Source: Clavaria fumosa | Lineage: Eukaryota > Basidiomycota > Agaricomycetes > Agaricales > Clavariaceae | DNA: 64,000 bases | Assembly: GCA_951802425.1 (NCBI GenBank) | Contig: OX637796.1 | Span: 3,286,001-3,350,000 of the forward strand | Reading direction: 5' to 3' | In this document: piece by piece, positions 35,535 through 48,054 of the stretch | Position numbering within the stretch: position 1 is the stretch's first letter | Layout: the number at the start of each line of letters is the position of its first letter | The notes under the pieces: generated by a model | The model's input: the letters and a program-made list of their open reading frames with translations, nothing else | The model's database searches: none | Told to the model about the DNA's origin: nothing | Made by a program: the position numbers and the translations under genes

Positions 35535-38141
35535 ATGGTCTTCATCATCGCAAAAGCCATTGGCGATTTGCCAGTGCCAGCCAGTACCGACTTGCACCAC
35601 GAAATCGCGGAAGAAGAGAGGACCTACTTGGGCGCGACTGGAGTTACAGCTGCTATCTCGGAGAGGACGCCACTCTTGTCTTCGGTAAACGAAGTTCAAC
35701 CAGAGGATCTCAAGTCCTTCGTCGACCGGAAAGTGAAGGAATGGGTGCTTGTCGTCCTTCAGCCGTTCCTCGCGTATCACCAGCGGTACACTGAGTCACT
35801 TGATGGAGCTCAAGATGGATGCAACTTGAAAGTCGGGCTCATTGAATTTGCTTTCCTGGCAAATTCAGCTACACTCCTGTTTCTGTACAACACGCTTGCG
35901 ATTTTCTATGTATACTCTCATACTTATGGACCCGCAGTAATGGCTTTCAGGAACACTCCATTGTACTCGCACCCATCGTCGCACTGGGCCGCCTCTCTTC
36001 CGTCTCGCTCGCCGCAACCAGCATCGCTACTACCCTGGCGAACTTGACAGGGTACAGCGTCTTGAGCGGTTTCATGCAGTATGTTTGGTTTGGCCTTTGA
36101 TCCATTGCGAATCTGAAGATTATTTGTTCTTTATAGTGCCCTTGATTCAGCCTTGACTCGAGACCCGACTCCATTGGCCGCTTGTTTGTGGTGTTTGCGT
36201 GCTGGCATCATCACTTGCGTGACTATCGTGGTGCGTCTGCCTCCTTCACGCGCTTTGTGCTCGACGTCTCACTTTTCTCTTGCAGCCTACCCTCACTGTG
36301 TGGTTGCATGCTGAGCATATTTTGCTTGCGCTGCACCAAGAGGCATATGTAGCAGCTTCTGCAGCTCTCTTCTTGCGCATCACGGCTATGGCTTTGCCTG
36401 CGTACGGTTTAAACGAAATCATGAAGTTTGTCTTTTATTCCACATGTGCAATGCGAATATTCAAATCGCACATATATAGACGATACCTATCTTCGCAGGG
36501 TAAATGCGACATCTCCCGCCCTACCTGGGTGACTCCACTCAGTACCTATAACAGACCTGGCCTACCTACAAACCCCAGTCCTCACACTCGTTGCACCTCT
36601 CAACGTGCTCCTGAATTATCTCCTAGGTCAGTGGATTATATACGCCTCTTCAAAACGCTGACGCTGCTTTACGTGCTGCTTAGTGGATGGCCCCAAAGCA
36701 TATCGCATGGGCTTCGTCGGCGCGCCGCTCTCCACCGCCATTAGCCACAACTTCGTTGCGGTCATGACGCTCGCTGTCCTCGTGTTCAAGGCGCCCCCTC
36801 ATGATCGCTCCGTTCGTGGCTCTGGCCAGGGTGGTCGGACGGGAGTGCAGAGCATGTTGATGCTGGTCGCTGGTGGCGTCTCAGGGATGGGTACATGCAT
36901 TTTCCAGACTGCTTCCGAGACACGAAGTGTGGCACTCATGGTGCGACGTCTCTCCTCAGCTCGCGCGGCATCGGAATTATGGGCAAAGGACCTCAGCACC
37001 TGTACGTGTCTGTACATTCTCACTTTTTCGTTGGTTAGTTCATTCGATGACCATCTCCCCCAAAACCAAGTTGCTGTGAGCATGTAAGTCCTTGTTCACT
37101 TGACAGTAGGAACAGCAGGAGCCGACGCAGCACCTCGGCGGTGGCGCATAAAGGCTCGGCTCTTCGTCTCTCGCGGGGCAGGCCGTGCTGCTCGCCATCG
37201 TGTCCACAGCATATCAAGTTCCGCGCGCGGTTTGCGCCGCCTCTCGTACCCGGTAATTGTTTTCTCCTCGTTTACGACGTCTCTAGCATCCTAGTCGTTT
37301 TTCTAATCACAAGTACACTGGCACACGCAGGATTAGGAGACTCAGGGAGGAAGGCAAGATCAACAGTGCGAAGGCGGCCGCCCTTGCGTGTCTCGCAGCG
37401 ACTCTGCTTACCGCAGTAATCCTTAGGTCAGCCAGTACACGCCATTTGTTCACCACGCGTTCCACGACTAACCACGTCACTTGCGGACGCCTCTCTCGCC
37501 CAGCAACTTCCTGTTGATCTTGACGCAACCCCTCGTTCAGATTTTTACGCACGATCCGTGTGCGTCCAGCTCTGTGTCATGGGTAGCGACGCACAGCGTT
37601 TCTGATGTTGCCATGTTAGGCGTCGTTCACGTCGTGGTGTCTGCCATGCCGGCCGTAGTGTGTTATCAAGCTATGCACACAATTAGCGCATGGATCGACA
37701 CGATGCTGCACCTCACAGGACGACCAGTGAGCAATACATCATTTGCGAGTTGTCTGTCCTTGGACCGACAAGCTTTTTCGTCCAGTTGTATTTTCCCGCA
37801 CTCGTGGCTAGGTGAATCCTCTTTCGACATCTTCCATGCAGTCCCGTTGACGTGCACTCACTCGCACCGCGGTGTTGTTCTACGCGTAGCGGCGATTACA
37901 TTATCGGTGCGCTTTTTCTCGCCAACTTGAGCTTGTCGCTGGAACAAACCTCCACCCCGCAGGTCTACCACTCGGTCTTTGGCTGGCTTTCCGACAGAAT
38001 TGGGGTGTCTCAGGCCTCTGGGCTGGCCTCGCGACCAGTTTAGCCTTCGCGTGTACAGCCGGCTCGCTCGTCCTCGTTCAAAGTTTGCTCACTGACCCAG
38101 AGATTGCACAAGGGAGTGAACAGGGTGAAAGCAGAAAATAA
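35535..38141 (+). CDS. MATE-type multidrug/metabolite transporter, middle part unclear
   Basis: This is a MATE (multi-antimicrobial extrusion) family membrane transporter. The N-terminal tail has ATGVTAAISERTPLLS. MATE helices follow: IVLAPIVALGRLSSVSLAA, TLANLTGYSVLSGFM, WCLRAGIITCVTIVPTL, ITAMALPAYGLNEIMK and YLSSQGLTYLPTPVLTLV, VAPLNVLLNYLL. A second-half start is MGFVGAPLSTAISHNFVAV. The far C-terminus is clear: LAFRQNWGVSGLWAGLATS and LAFACTAGSLVLVQSLL, ending GESRK. Between about 36900 and 37900 the expected blocks appear only as weak fragments in different frames. Either several introns are unplaced or the gene has decayed there. The start at 35535 is the first ATG in frame with the tail. 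Confidence 0.65.
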
Positions 38142-38407
38142 AAACGTCTTCTAATGATGCAGAGATCAGGTTCAAGCCGTTCATACATGCTTCCCAAAGT
38201 GGCTCGTGGTACATTCGGTTTACATTTTAATAAAAAGACTGCAAAGAGACGGCGGATCCATTTCTTAACCACGGCGGACAAATAATAGATAGCCACCACG
38301 AGCCGAGAGAAAAATAATTATGCGAAGAAGTCGCGAGAATGAAAGCTGCTCAAGAGCGCTTTCCCTGCTGGGATTGCTGTGTCGTTGGGAAACGGATCAA
38401 CGACAGT

Positions 38408-41235
38408 CTAGCTGACATTTTGAATAGAAAAACTGACCAAGTACGCCATGAGCTGTTGGTATCCAGGTTGAGTAGGAGGGCTCATGTTCATGTTGCCACC
38501 CATCATCGAAGGAGGAAGGCCATATTGATTCGTGGGAGGCGGAGGCGGCTGTTGAGGTTGCTGTGCCTGCACCGGAGCTGTCTGTTGGAGTAATGCGAGG
38601 ATGTTGGGCGGTAAGCTAGGCGGTGCACCAGCAGGTGGCGCATTGACCGCAGCTGAGGGCGGCGGTATTGAGTTGTATGGGTTGGTGTTGGTCATCGGCG
38701 GCCCCTGAGGCATCCCTGGGTAAGGTGGTTGCGGCTGCATTGGACCAGGAAGAGGCGGCGGATAGTATCCCGGAAGACCAGGCGGTAAAGAGGCCATTTG
38801 TGTGGACAGAGAATTCGCCGTTGCACCCAAGACAGGGGTCTGGTTCGTCGCCTGGCCGGGCGACCCGACGCCGGCTTGTGGTTGCTTGAGGGCTGCCAGG
38901 AGCTATAGAACTCGACGGTAAACAGAAAGCGGCCAAGGAAATAGAAGAACCGACCTGTTGCACTTTCCTGGCTTGCTCGAGACGTTCGTCGACAGGCTGA
39001 ACGGTAAGAGATGAGGAGTATAAAATCGCAGCGAAAAGACAGCGACATACCGAAGGAGGTGCTGGCACTTGGCCATAAGAAGCCGGAGCCGAGGGCGGCT
39101 CACCATATCCTCCAGTGGAAGCGCTCGGGGCGGACCCATAACCATTTCCTCTATTGTCATAGCGGTCATTGAACCCACCTCCACCGCCTCGCCCGCCTCG
39201 CCCACCTCGACCGGATTCATCATCGTACCTTCGTCCTCGATCCCTATCTCTTCCATAATCGTCTCTGCGATCCCAATCGTCGTCGTACCCTCGCCCTTTC
39301 CCTCGCCCTCGCCCTCGTCCACGCCCTCGATGCGGAGGACGTCTCTCATCGTCCCATCCGCGCCCGCCGTCATATCCGCCTCGGTCATCGCGACTTAAAT
39401 CTAAGGTTTCAGGGGCGAGTCGTTTATAGTCAATGGACTTCAGACGCACCGCCCAGCACCGGGAGATCTACCTTCTTCCGCACCATCAGAAGCAAAGACA
39501 ATCTCCATGACACCGTCCTGAAGACCTTGATGTCTTAGGCGATCATAAGCTTCTCCGGATGCCTGGCGACATAAGTATAGGCGGAGGTCCAAACGACAAG
39601 TCCTGAAAGAAACCTACTCTCATGTCGTAAAACTCGACGTAACGTGAGCTGTACAGAAAAAAAAGACCATTGAGTTGCGATTGACGAGCACAATTGACTT
39701 AGACGTACTCAGGGCGATCTGGAACTGGTGTTACAGACTTGACGTCCCCGAATTGCTGAAATTTTCGGCGCACTTCGCCGTCGTCAAGCGGTTGACCAGA
39801 AACGGAATTACGCAAGGTGACTTGAAGGGTGCCTTGCATCTGCTGGCAGATCAAAATCAAACCAACAAAACTTCGATGTATAACTAAATTATCATACCTG
39901 ACTCTTATCGCGCTCATTCCGGTGGTCATCACGCGGCAACGAATAATGAACGTCGATCTTGCCAACGGTAAAGGTTCAACTTGAGCGCAGAACGTCGTGC
40001 AAAGAATCGTTGTAGACTCACAGGCCGACCGCTGATCTCAGACCCCTGCAGACGTTCACGCGCTCGTTCCGCCGCCCGCAGATCATACTAATCTAAAGTT
40101 AACAACTACAAAATTCTTGTTCCATCCAAATCACTCACGTAAGTTACAAATACCATGCCGCGAGTCGAGATCAAATCGAAGAATGTCTTAATTTCGCCGT
40201 GTTCCTCGAATTGACGACGTACATCTTCGCTATTCGTTTCATACTGCAGTGTATCGAACCATCAGCGCGACGCTCAAACAAACCGTGAGGCCGTGAAGAT
40301 TGGACTGAACGGCGCGGTACTACTTCAATTCAACGTTGGAAATTGAGACTCGCCTTAATGTTGCGAATGAATAGTGTGCGACATGGGCGCTCACGCTGAA
40401 TGCGCTCTTCGATGATCGAATCATGTACTTTGTCATCCTTTTCGCGACGCTGGGCACGTTTTGCAGGCCGAGCCCCATATCCGCTATCGGCAGGATAGCC
40501 TGAGCCGTCTGACAACACAAAGGATTGTTACCAATGAGAATAGACGTTTCAACAAAGGCCATTTCGGCGAAAGATTGGGCAAAGCAGAGGGACATCACGG
40601 CACGGTAACGCAGTCGCGAGAGCAGCCAGCGTCTCAGGTGAACCGTTAGACATCGCCTGATAACAATTCCACGCGGATAATTGTACCCTTGCTCGTACCG
40701 CGGGCGCTCTCGTTAATAGATGGCTCAAACTCGAACGAGCTCTCATCCAGTCTCCAGTGTGGCACGTGCAGGGGTTCTTGCCTCAAGGCATGTACCTCAA
40801 CTTGCATCGAACCAAAGCTCGTCCTGCGCTTACACGACATTGACTTTAATCTTAGCATTCAAGCGCACCTTCAAAATTTCCGTAACCCTGATCGCCTTGA
40901 TTGAAGGTATCTGACGGGCCAGAGACACCAAACTGAGATGTAGTAGTTGCGCCGTAGCTGCCACTCTGATAGTATGCATCTTGCGAGGAAGGGTTAGTAT
41001 AGTTGTATGCTCCGCTGTCGCCTTGCGCGATCCCTTGGTCATAATTTGAGTAATTCGAGTCGTAGTTTCCGAAATCGCTGCTGGCGGCTCCGCCTCGACC
41101 GCGGGCGAATCCTCTCCCGCGACCGCCTCTATCATTCCAAAAGCGATGAGATCTGTCAAGACCCGGACCGGAGGGGGATCCACCGCGACGAGCAGGGCCA
41201 TCGTAACCTCCACCATATGGGTGGTGGCGAATCAT
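38408..41235 (-). CDS. RNA-binding protein with two Mei2-like RRMs and a Pro/Gln tail
   Basis: This resembles the first two RRMs of Mei2-like proteins. The start MIRHHPYGGGYDG leads an Arg/Gly and Tyr-rich region (GGRGRGFARGRGG). An exon has HVPHWRLDESSFEFEPS. RRM1 is CRTLFIRNIKYETNSEDV with GMVFVTYYDLRAAERARE. The linker DVHYSLPRDDHRNERDK leads to RRM2, QGTLQVTLRNSVSGQPL with EFYDMRASGEAYDRLR. Then come RGG/RD repeats (GRGRGRGRGKGRG-like), a short helix ERLEQARKVQQLLAALK, and a Pro/Gln/Met-rich tail (PPGLPGYYPPPLPGPM). The third RRM of true Mei2 is missing. The intron after FIRNIK starts with GC. The joint near 40549-40700 is uncertain. Confidence 0.7.
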
Positions 41236-41562
41236 TTCTCTCTTTCTGCAGACTTGCAAATTGGATGCTCAGTGACGTGAACGCTACGAACAGCGTGGAC
41301 CGCGAGTGGATGAACGATCAAGAGAGCACTTCTTGAGATGTGAAGGCTCAACTCAGAAGACGGGCAGTGAGAGGGGACGAAAGTGATGACCAGGTGAAAT
41401 TGCGTGTGATGGTCGTCGTCGTCAGAGAACAAGCCAAGTTGGCAAAGTTTGGTCAAAACGGGTATTTCACCTCATTGGCTGCCAGGCCGAAATGCCGAGC
41501 AGTGCCACAACACCACTTGTGCTGTGCTCATCGCTTGGCCAAGTCCTGACTCGCTATCTCTC

Positions 41563-42565
41563 ATGTCGAAACAGTTCCAGTTCAAGCTTGTTCTGCTTGG
41601 TGAGCAGAACCACGCATCCTGAAGTTATTGATCTGATGTTCCCCTCGCGTTGAAGGAGAGTCTGCAGTGGGAAAGTCGAGGTATGTACCAGTTGGACATT
41701 CAGAACAGTTCTAGCACTCGCTAACTACGCCCTGTCTAGCCTGGTGTTAAGATTTGTGAAAGACCAGTTCGATGATTACAGAGAGAGTACCATTGGTGGT
41801 GAGTCGGTTGTTATATGCAATACGCGTCCTCTCTCACTATTCTGTAGCTGCGTTTCTCACGCAGTCTGTCACTCTGGAAGATCAAACGACAGTGAAGTTC
41901 GAGATATGGCATGTCGTTAACGCTTCTAATCATTCTCTTGTATTTTAAATAATCGCTCAATAGGGATACTGCTGGGCAAGAGCGATACAAGGTTCGTTTA
42001 GCAGTCGAGTAATGACGAATGTTCTATCTAACCACATTTCCAGTCTCTCGTATGTTACTCCTCCCCCACTTCAACTCACGTTGTGTTCAATGCGCATTAG
42101 GCTCCAATGTACTACCGTAACGCTCATTGTGCAGTCGTGGTATACGACATCACGCAAGCTTCTTCGCTGGAGAAGGCACGAAGTTGGATCCGCGAACTTC
42201 AACGTCAAGCAGACCCATCCATAGTGATCACTTTATGCGGCAACAAGACAGACCTGTCCGCTCGACGCCAAGTAACTCAAGAAGAGGCGCAGAAATACGC
42301 TGAGGAAGAAGGACTAATGTGGGGAGAGACCAGTGCGAAGACCGGCGAGGGCGTCGCAGACATCTTCAATGCCATTGGTGAATTGTACCTGTATCTCGTC
42401 TTTCAATCTTTCTGAACTTGTCTTTGTTCAGCGAAGAAGTTACCGTTGACTGCCCCACCATCGACGCGAACCGGAGGTAGTCGCCCAGCGGGAGCCGGAC
42501 GCGTTGGGGCAGCCGTTGATCTAAACAGGCAGGGTACGACTAGTACTGACGCATGCAATTGCTGA
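41563..42565 (+). CDS. RAB5: RAB5-type endosomal small GTPase
   Basis: This is a Rab5/Ypt5/Vps21 GTPase, which organises early endosome fusion. The start is MSKQFQFKLVLLG. The P-loop GESAVGKSS is spread over a 25-nt exon. Switch I is STIGAAFLTQ, which is Rab5-specific, and switch II is [18 protein letters not shown]. Base-binding motifs are GNKTDL and ETSAKTG. The hypervariable tail is Pro/Gly-rich and ends DACNC, a CxC prenylation signal. About eight exons were joined without a frame break. It is divergent to the Mei2-like gene, with 327 bases between start codons. Confidence 0.93.
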
Positions 42566-42892
42566 TCACATTACCTCACACTCTCCGTAACGTAACCTCG
42601 AACTCGGAGCGAGAATGCGTCACCATCTTTAGGTCACCCACCCTTGATCCTGTAGAAATCACTCGTCGTTTCGATTCTACTTTACGTTATCCCATTCTGG
42701 ACTTTTCTCTTGCGGTTCCCTTTATTTTGTCTATTCATATGCATGCGAGCAACGCCAAATCATTTCAGCACCGACAACGAAACTCCACGCACCTGATACA
42801 TACTCGCCATCTGTGATTGGCGTTGGTCCTGAGAACACGCGTGCCGAATCACATATGGAGGACATCAAGCCATGGACTGATCGGCATTCACG

Positions 42893-43077
42893 TACAACCT
42901 GGGAGCTAAGAAATGAATAAAAATGTTCAATATACATTATTCCAAGCATTCGTCATTTGTCAGAACCCTTAGAGCCATGAACCACTGATTGGTAAATACA
43001 TACAACCTAGGAGCTAAGAAATGAATAAAGATGTCCAACATACATTGTTCCAAGTAATCGTCATTTGTCAGAACCCT
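42893..43077. repeat. Direct duplication of a 77-base block at the RasGEF 3' end
   Basis: The blocks 42893-42969 and 43001-43077 are about 90% identical and 108 bases apart. They share TACAACCT, GAGCTAAGAAATGAATAAA, CATTTGTCAGAACCCT and the order between them. The second block holds the last codons and stop of the RasGEF gene; the first lies just outside it. Each contains an AATAAA word on the plus strand. Confidence 0.85.
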
Positions 43078-45701
43078 GCCGCCTCTAGGCCTTTACGGAT
43101 GTCCACATTGGCCAGCTCCATCTGTTGTACTTCTTGGGTTTTCTCCCAGAACCATTCCGAGTCCAAAGAGCTGGAAGTATCCAGGTGACTCTCTATAAAT
43201 GTTTTCGTTGATTCGTTCTCGGCGAAGGGATACATCTTCGCCTGATGGCGTAACATAGTATGGATGATGTCGTAGAGCCGTTGCCTCTTCAAGAAGCATA
43301 TTAGCTGCATGTCTGGGTTGGATGGTGAAGCAACACAGTCTGCGCGTTGATCGTTGTTGTGGACGATGTCGGTTAGGAACATCCCTATGAATGGGAGACA
43401 AGGTCCTTTGGCATCTGAAAGCAATTTACGATAGGCTGCGAAGCCACCAGCAGGGTCGTTGTACTTCGAAAGAGGTTCGAGGCTACTACGCCGCGACGAA
43501 TGCGCCCACGTCAGGTGGAGGCGGGAAATGGCCGCACTCGTGAGAGCTGAGATAAGAGCACTCATTGAAGAGAAGTTCTGCAGATGGTGGCATTTCTAAT
43601 TTTGAACTGCCGTCAGCTTCATTGTGTCCACGACGTCAAGAACTATAGATACAGACCTCAGTCACCTTGATCCAAAAATCTACGGTGTCCGCTCTCCGCC
43701 CGAGCGACTCGGTATTCAAAATGCTTGCCTTCACCCACGAGGCCAGCCTGTCGTGTGTTTTGCAGAAACTGTGCAGGTTCAACACCGATGCCCCTGATTG
43801 AGTCTTTACCCAATTAATGCATTCTTGCGGCTGTATATTGCAGTAAAACTTCTGTTCTATCAGACAAAGCTGCTCCGCAATATCGGTGGAATCCAAGCGC
43901 AGGAGATCGTTTCTGTGCGGCCTGGACTTCCTAGGACGTCGTACAGGGCTCAAAGAGGCGGCGCCTGGACCTCCTGAGGCCTGTCATGCACTCTAAGCAC
44001 CGTATGGCTGTTAAAAATAGTAAAAACCGTACCCGACGCTCTAACTGTTCAATTATTAATTTGGCAGTCACAGCGAGTGGGGGCGCCGCGACGACCAGGC
44101 TCAGGAACTCCTTAAGGCGTTGAGCGATGTGAGGTTCCTCGCGTAATAGCCCGTGGTCCTCGAGCCACATGAGGAATATCGTCAGGACACGTTGCTGGAC
44201 CGGTCTCAATTTCTTGTCCTTCCAATCGTCGAATTCTGACGCTGTGAGACCCACGGGATGGTCCATCTCGTACTGCTCCACCAGCAGATTGAAAACTACG
44301 TCCGCTGTAGCGAAAGTGCGAAAAGTCATCAAAAACGCCTGACAGTAAACTTCCATTTGCTTGACACCTAGAAAAAATATCAGCTATAAAGGGACACGAG
44401 AGAACCGGGAAGACAAACTTAATGGCTCCATTGTCAATCGCTCTACGAGAGCGTGAAGTGTACCTGCAAAGATAGCACCATCTTCTCCGTATCTGATTTC
44501 ACCTGGGGTATGCCTTGGCCCTAAGTACCAAGGGAGAGAGGAAAAACTTGATGTGGAAGCCTCAATGTCAACACCCCTTGCCTTCGCAGGGGTTATTGTA
44601 TCCTGCGATTCGTTAATTTGTGGGTTCACTATCACGTCGACTTCACTGAATGGGTCAAGCGATTCGAGTGAGTGATGCGAGTGCAGCGAGTCGCTGAGTA
44701 CAACCATTCGAGGACGATGGCTCCGTGGGTCAGGATCATCGGGAACTGAGGGTGAGTCTTGGATATCTTTTTGGATTGGGGTGGGAGGGTTGGTTCGTTT
44801 GATTGAGAGAGGTGCAATATATGATTTTGATGACGAATTCTGACGTGAAGGTATTGGAGGAAACTGTGGCCGTGACGAGACAAGCTCGTATGATAGGGGC
44901 ATAGATTTCCCCCGAGATATCGTCCGACTCATATCTGCCTTGACGTCGTTGCGTGGCACGATATGCGAGGTACCCTCGTACGATGGTATGAGATCTGCAG
45001 GGATGACAAGCTGGAGGGATGGTGCCTATACAATACACGAAGGCATGACGACATCAATGATGTAAATAATGGATGGCGCAAACACGCACCCTGCTGCTCT
45101 TATAAGACGTGCCACGCTCCTCGTCGGATGACGACGATGACGGAGGGCTCAACCAGCGTGGTTGTACAATCGGAGCGGATTGAGACCTGGTCTCTGCTTC
45201 GTAATGGTGTATCCTATGCTCCTCCCTGACGTTCTTCAGCTTATCTGCCATAGCATCTGATAGAGGCTTCACGAATGATTTCGGGATCCACCCTACTTTC
45301 AGCTCGTCAGGTCTCAGGGCAGCCCACCATCCTGAGTCTTCCTGCTTCACGACCTCAAGGATCTCGTTTTTACTGAATCCGAGTTGGTCTACGTCACCGG
45401 GCTCGAAATCGAAGAGACAGAGCACAGAACAGAGGATTAAGCATTGCCCCGACGTTGAGGACATGGGGGAGATGGCAAAGCTGGCACGCGTGGACGATAT
45501 GGGTGAAAAGGTGAAGTCGGTCGATATCATGGAAGCACCCTCGTCGTCACGATACGAGGAGTTGATGGAGAGGTTGAAGGGTCGAAGTGAGAGCGGAGAG
45601 CGTAAGGTGGTCATGATAATTTCACAATCGTGCCAAGGCCAACAGAAGGTAGCACTGCGAGTCAGGCGGCGATGCTGACGAGTAATATGGGGATTCTGCA
45701 T
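43068..45701 (-). CDS. SH3 and RasGEF protein (CDC25-type)
   Basis: This is a Ras guanine-nucleotide exchange factor of the fungal CDC25 type, acting at the plasma membrane upstream of cAMP signalling in known fungi. After about 70 Ser-rich residues there is an SH3 domain: LCLFDFEPGDVDQLGF, GWWAALRPDELKVGWIPKSF. A Ser/Pro-rich linker follows. The RasGEF N-terminal (REM) domain has WYLGPRHTPGEIRYG, QAFLMTFRTFATADVVF and RVLTIFLMWLEDH. The catalytic CDC25 domain has STDIAEQLCLIEQKFYC, SVLNLHSFCKTHDRLA and HLTWAHSSRRSSLEPLSKY, then GPCLPFIGMFLTDIVHNN. The C-terminus is DIRKGLEAAGF. The start at 45701 is the first good ATG; a further one at 45757 would need a 29-base intron, which is too short. 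Confidence 0.82.
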
Positions 45702-46368
45702 AGCACTGGTAAGGGGAATTGAGACAAAACTCACCGGATTGTCGCAAAGACAACCATCATCATACCGTACGGGACCCGTTTAGGCCAATGCGTGATAAGT
45801 GATGAAGCTCGATGAAGGTCGATCATGTACAAGTCGAGTCGGAATGGAAGTCACTCAGCATCCGTTGTTTCAGGGAGTATTATGTTGCGCTGGCTGTGAT
45901 ACTGTATTGTATGTGTGATCAATAGCGCCCAGCAACTCACCCAGTGCATTTAATTCTATTCTTCACTGCGCCATATGCACCGACCACACACAGGCGGTGG
46001 GCTGCGAAGGGCGCACCCACGCATCATGGGCGCCACTGTCAGAATGATGGATGTTTGAAGGACCTCGTGATCGCCATGAGCGATCAAGCAAAGACAAGAC
46101 TCTCTCATGTCACAAGTTATAGCTGATTCCAGCCACAACGCAGTGATGCTCAATGACTGACTGGCCTGACGTTGTCAGACTTTGATATGAGGTGAAAAAA
46201 ATATTCGGGTTCACTTGAGACCGGATACCAGATGATCATGTCAACACATCAATGCCGAGCGGATATCGAAGCTCGTTGTAAGCGGGGTGACCAACTTACT
46301 GATGGTTGGCATCTGTTTGCCAGCGTCCTTGGGGAACCGTCCGAATTTGGTTGCCCTACGTCCTGGGT
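45702..46368. other. Divergent intergenic region between RasGEF and IST1
   Basis: It holds both promoters. No repeat, RNA gene or family-like reading frame is seen. Confidence 0.5.
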
Positions 46369-47587
46369 ATGCCTCCTTGGCCATCTGTAAAAGCAAAGGT
46401 CAGTGCCGTTCGCCTATAGCGATGACAACAAGCTTTATTTTTAAAAACAGGTGCAGCTTCGGTACAGCCTGTTTCAGACGTGTTCTTTCCTGGATAATCG
46501 GTCTCATTCTTGAATTCGAAAGGCTATCAGTCCAACGATTGCGCAGTCTCCAACGCAAGAAAGAAGCTGTAGCTAAGAGTACACGCTATGAGATTGCAAT
46601 GTTGCTTGAACGTGGTAAGGTTGAGACAGCGGGGGTGAAGACGGAGAGCTGTACGTATCATGGTGATATGGGGGTACCGAGCTGAAATCTGTCCAATTCT
46701 AGTGATAAACGAGGATATTCACACCGAGCTGCTTGAGTTATTGGAGCTGTCGTGTGAGCTTTTGCTGGCAAGATTCGGCTTATTGGATCAGATGTACGCC
46801 CTTGTGTTTGAATTCACCTCGCTATGTTGAGCTTTGTTCTCAGCACCCGTGAACCTGACCCTGGTGTCTCCGAGGGGGTGTGCAATATTGTCTATGCCGC
46901 CCCGCGGACGGAGCTGAAAGGTACTCGTGGATATGCTCTCTCAAATGACCCGCCCTTAATACAAATTGCAGAATTACATGTTCTGCGCGACATTCTAATG
47001 CAAAAATATGGGCGCGAATTCTCCAAGGCCGTCATGGAGAATCAGGATCATCGTGTCAGTGATCGTGTAGGTCAATTCTTATGCACACGCCCCGCTTCAT
47101 GTATCTGATGAAGCGATGCAGATAGTGCGTAAGGCAACGCTATTTACTCCTCCACCGGAGTTGGTCAGTGCATACTTGCAAGAGATAGCGAAAGGCTATG
47201 GGATCGCCTGGAGACCGGAAGTGACAAAGTCCGAAACCGGTAACAACGACGAGGAAGAATCGGGGGACGGCGATGTCAAAGCCGATGCCGCTGCAAAGGT
47301 CGGTGCTTCAGAGAAAGGCAACGCTCATTGCATCACATCCTCTTTAGGACACATCGCAATCTGCCGGAGGAGACACGGAAACGGATACTTTGTCCGAGAA
47401 GAAACCGATAGGAGGCGCACCGCCGACCGACGGGCGACCCCCGAAGCTGCCCGATTTGCCGCCAACAGAGGATGGCGACGACAAAGGTACTCCCGCTGCC
47501 GCTTCCTCGACACGGCCGAAAGCCAGCACGCCAGAGGACGACGTGGAGGCCCTCATGAAGCGATTCGCTGCGCTGAAGAAACGATGA
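46369..47587 (+). CDS. IST1: IST1-like ESCRT-III associated protein
   Basis: This is an IST1 family protein, which regulates Vps4 recruitment and ESCRT-III in endosomal sorting. Exons 46369-46398 (MPPWPSVKAK) and 46451-46461 (an 11-nt microexon, VQL plus part of R) join exon 3 at 46524 to give VQLRLSVQRLRSLQRKK. Then come EIAMLLERGKVETAGVKTES, INEDIHTELLELLELSCELLL, ITREPDPGVSEGVCNIVYAAPR and QKYGREFSKAVMEN. The IST1 domain ends near LVSAYLQEIAKGYGIAW. A 48-base intron near 47300-47347 leads to a Pro/Gly-rich linker and the tail DDVEALMKRFAALKKR, which fits the MIM1 consensus that binds the Vps4 MIT domain. Confidence 0.9.
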
Positions 47588-48054
47588 GACTTGGTTTGTC
47601 TTGGGGTTCTGGCGGACTTAGGAGACTTCTTACCTACTCGTTATTTCGAAGCGGGATCTGTCGAAGGCTGTGTACATATTGCATTCCATGATATCATTCA
47701 TGTCCTTGGCACATCAACTACCCTGGCAAAGGCACAAAGGTCCCCCTAAGCCGATGGGTCAAGATGAATGAGATGATCGTATCCTGCAACTGAGGCGACT
47801 TCCGTCCACAACAGAAAAGCGTGTCCGACCATCAACGCGAAGATCGGTACAAATGGAGATGCTAGGGATGATGGTGTACAGTATGCGAGACTTATCGGCG
47901 GAGACTCGGTTTGGTTGCTTGCCCAAGAAGTCTGATAATTTCATACGAACGAATCCTGCTCCACTGAAACGAGGTCTCGGTGCGCTGCATCACTCGGCGG
48001 CCTGTGCCTGGGGCTGACTCTAAAACTGGCAGTGACACCACAATAAAATCGTCC

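Noticed and set aside
45702..45757. Upstream RasGEF start MMMVVFATIR
   Set aside because: It needs a 29-base intron, below the usual fungal minimum, so I kept the ATG at 45701.
14798..47587. Idea that RAB4, RAB5, SEC17, IST1 and PEX16 form a trafficking cluster
   Set aside because: They are spread over 33 kb on both strands among unrelated housekeeping genes, so chance is enough.
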